64,000 nt of DNA from Enterococcus hulanensis (lineage in GTDB: Bacteria; Bacillota; Bacilli; Lactobacillales; Enterococcaceae), in NCBI RefSeq assembly GCF_005405485.1, contig NZ_BJED01000004.1, positions 192,161 through 256,160 of the forward strand, written 5' to 3'. The position numbers were made by a program, and so were the translations under genes. This document shows, piece by piece, positions 63,486 to 64,000 of the stretch. How positions within the stretch are numbered: the first letter of the stretch is position 1; the number at the start of each line of letters is the position of its first letter. The notes beneath the pieces were generated by a model, which made no database searches, was not told the origin of the DNA, and saw nothing but the letters and a program-made list of their open reading frames with translations.

Positions 63486-63851
63486 ATGAAACTAGTAACT
63501 TTACCGCAAGCTCTATCTGTTTACAAAGTGTCCGATTTAAAAATGATCGACCTGAACCAGCAACCATTGTTTATCGGCGTAACTGATGAGGAAACATCGA
63601 TTGTTTCTGCCACTGATAACGTTCCTGCTGATACGCTTGAACAAGAAGACGGTTGGACAGGGTTTAAGATCGAAGGCGTGTTGGATTTCAGCCTTGTGGG
63701 AATTCTCGCCAAAATTGCGTCGCTGTTAGCGGATCGCGAAATTAGTATTTTTGCTGTCTCCACTTACAATACCGATTATATTTTGATCAAAGCTGAAAAG
63801 TATGAGGCTGCTGCTGCGGCTTTGCGTGAAGGCGGATATATTGTCTCGTGA
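63486..63851 (+). CDS. ACT domain protein
   Basis: 121 residues from ATG at 63486 (AGAGGAG upstream; an earlier frame lacks an SD). C-terminal ACT fold of the CASTOR-like type: GFKIEGVLDFSLVGILAKIASLLADREISIFAVSTYNTDYILIK in parts (about residues 57-100). Such small proteins bind amino acids and may regulate; no catalytic domain attached. Confidence 0.9.
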   Translation: MKLVTLPQALSVYKVSDLKMIDLNQQPLFIGVTDEETSIVSATDNVPADTLEQEDGWTGFKIEGVLDFSLVGILAKIASLLADREISIFAVSTYNTDYILIKAEKYEAAAAALREGGYIVS

Positions 63852-63866
63852 GATTTTTAAATCCTC

Positions 63867-63893
63867 AAAAGAGCCTATGATGGGCTCTTTTTT
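63867..63893 (+). terminator. Terminator after ACT protein gene
   Basis: AAAAGAGCC / GGGCTCTTTT stem, TATGAT loop, T run. Confidence 0.88.
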
Positions 63894-64000
63894 CATGTCT
63901 TTGTCATTTTTCGCGACCGTTCCAGCCTTTTATCCGAGAAGAAAATAGGGCTTTGGTTGGACGAAACGCTTCCGATTATCTCTTATTATGAGAGTGTAGT
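63894..64000. other. Right edge, nothing recognised
   Basis: Last 107 bases hold no complete gene or clear signal. Confidence 0.4.

Overview
This 64 kb window reads as chromosome of a low-GC Gram-positive coccus of the Enterococcaceae, most likely Enterococcus. The pointers are the WalR-WalK-YycH operon, mannitol operon order mtlA-mtlR-mtlF-mtlD, a sigma-54/LevR-controlled mannose PTS, class Ib nrdHEF, a Prp-processed L27 between rplU and rpmA, two sortase-type surface proteins, and AGGAGG-type ribosome binding sites. A leuABCD operon with its own attenuator is present, which not every enterococcus has. Species cannot be fixed from the sequence. It is almost entirely core and metabolic DNA: no intact phage, IS or CRISPR is seen.

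Layout. 1-5.2 kb: walRK-yycH (running off the left edge), degV and a DUF1836 gene. 5.4 kb: tRNA-Lys. 5.7-8.2 kb: tandem paralogous surface proteins ending in YPxTG sorting signals. 8.3-14.6 kb: oppBCDF and oppA, separated by a convergent small membrane gene. 14.9-20 kb: leu leader peptide and attenuator, then leuABCD. 20-22.6 kb: ABC exporter with a MarR repressor. 22.7-25.6 kb: feoA-feoB and a 44-residue Cys-rich partner behind a Fur-like box. 25.8-29.5 kb: NrdR-box-controlled nrdH, nrdE, nrdF with a hairpin element inserted between nrdH and nrdE. 29.6-34.6 kb: two-component system plus FtsX-type ABC transporter. 34.8-36.3 kb: MgtC-like protein and RsuA. 36.3-37.1 kb: Vat/CatB-like acetyltransferase with no ordinary start codon and a small upstream peptide. 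37.2-43.6 kb: nagB and the mannitol PTS operon. 43.7-50.5 kb: manO (DUF956), the mannose PTS and its LevR-type activator. 50.9-54.3 kb: trkH, trkA and a SemiSWEET. 54.4-55.5 kb: rplU-prp-rpmA. 55.6-57.9 kb: UDG-like protein, O-methyltransferase and a DUF915 hydrolase. 58-59.8 kb: tRNA-Arg, repeats, sstT and a broken tRNA-Arg copy, probably an old integration or duplication site. 59.9-64 kb: small membrane proteins, a GyrI-like gene and its WYL regulator sharing one operator, a quinone oxidoreductase and an ACT protein.

Regulation is unusually readable here. I see a Leu-codon attenuator, paired NrdR boxes 31 bp apart, a Fur-like box, a perfect -24/-12 promoter, a consensus cre, a NagR-type operator, MarR palindromes filling a promoter spacer, and two matched WYL operators. 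The least explained parts are the YPxTG surface-protein pair, the start-less acetyltransferase with its leader peptide, the hairpin element in nrdHE, and the tRNA-Arg scar.
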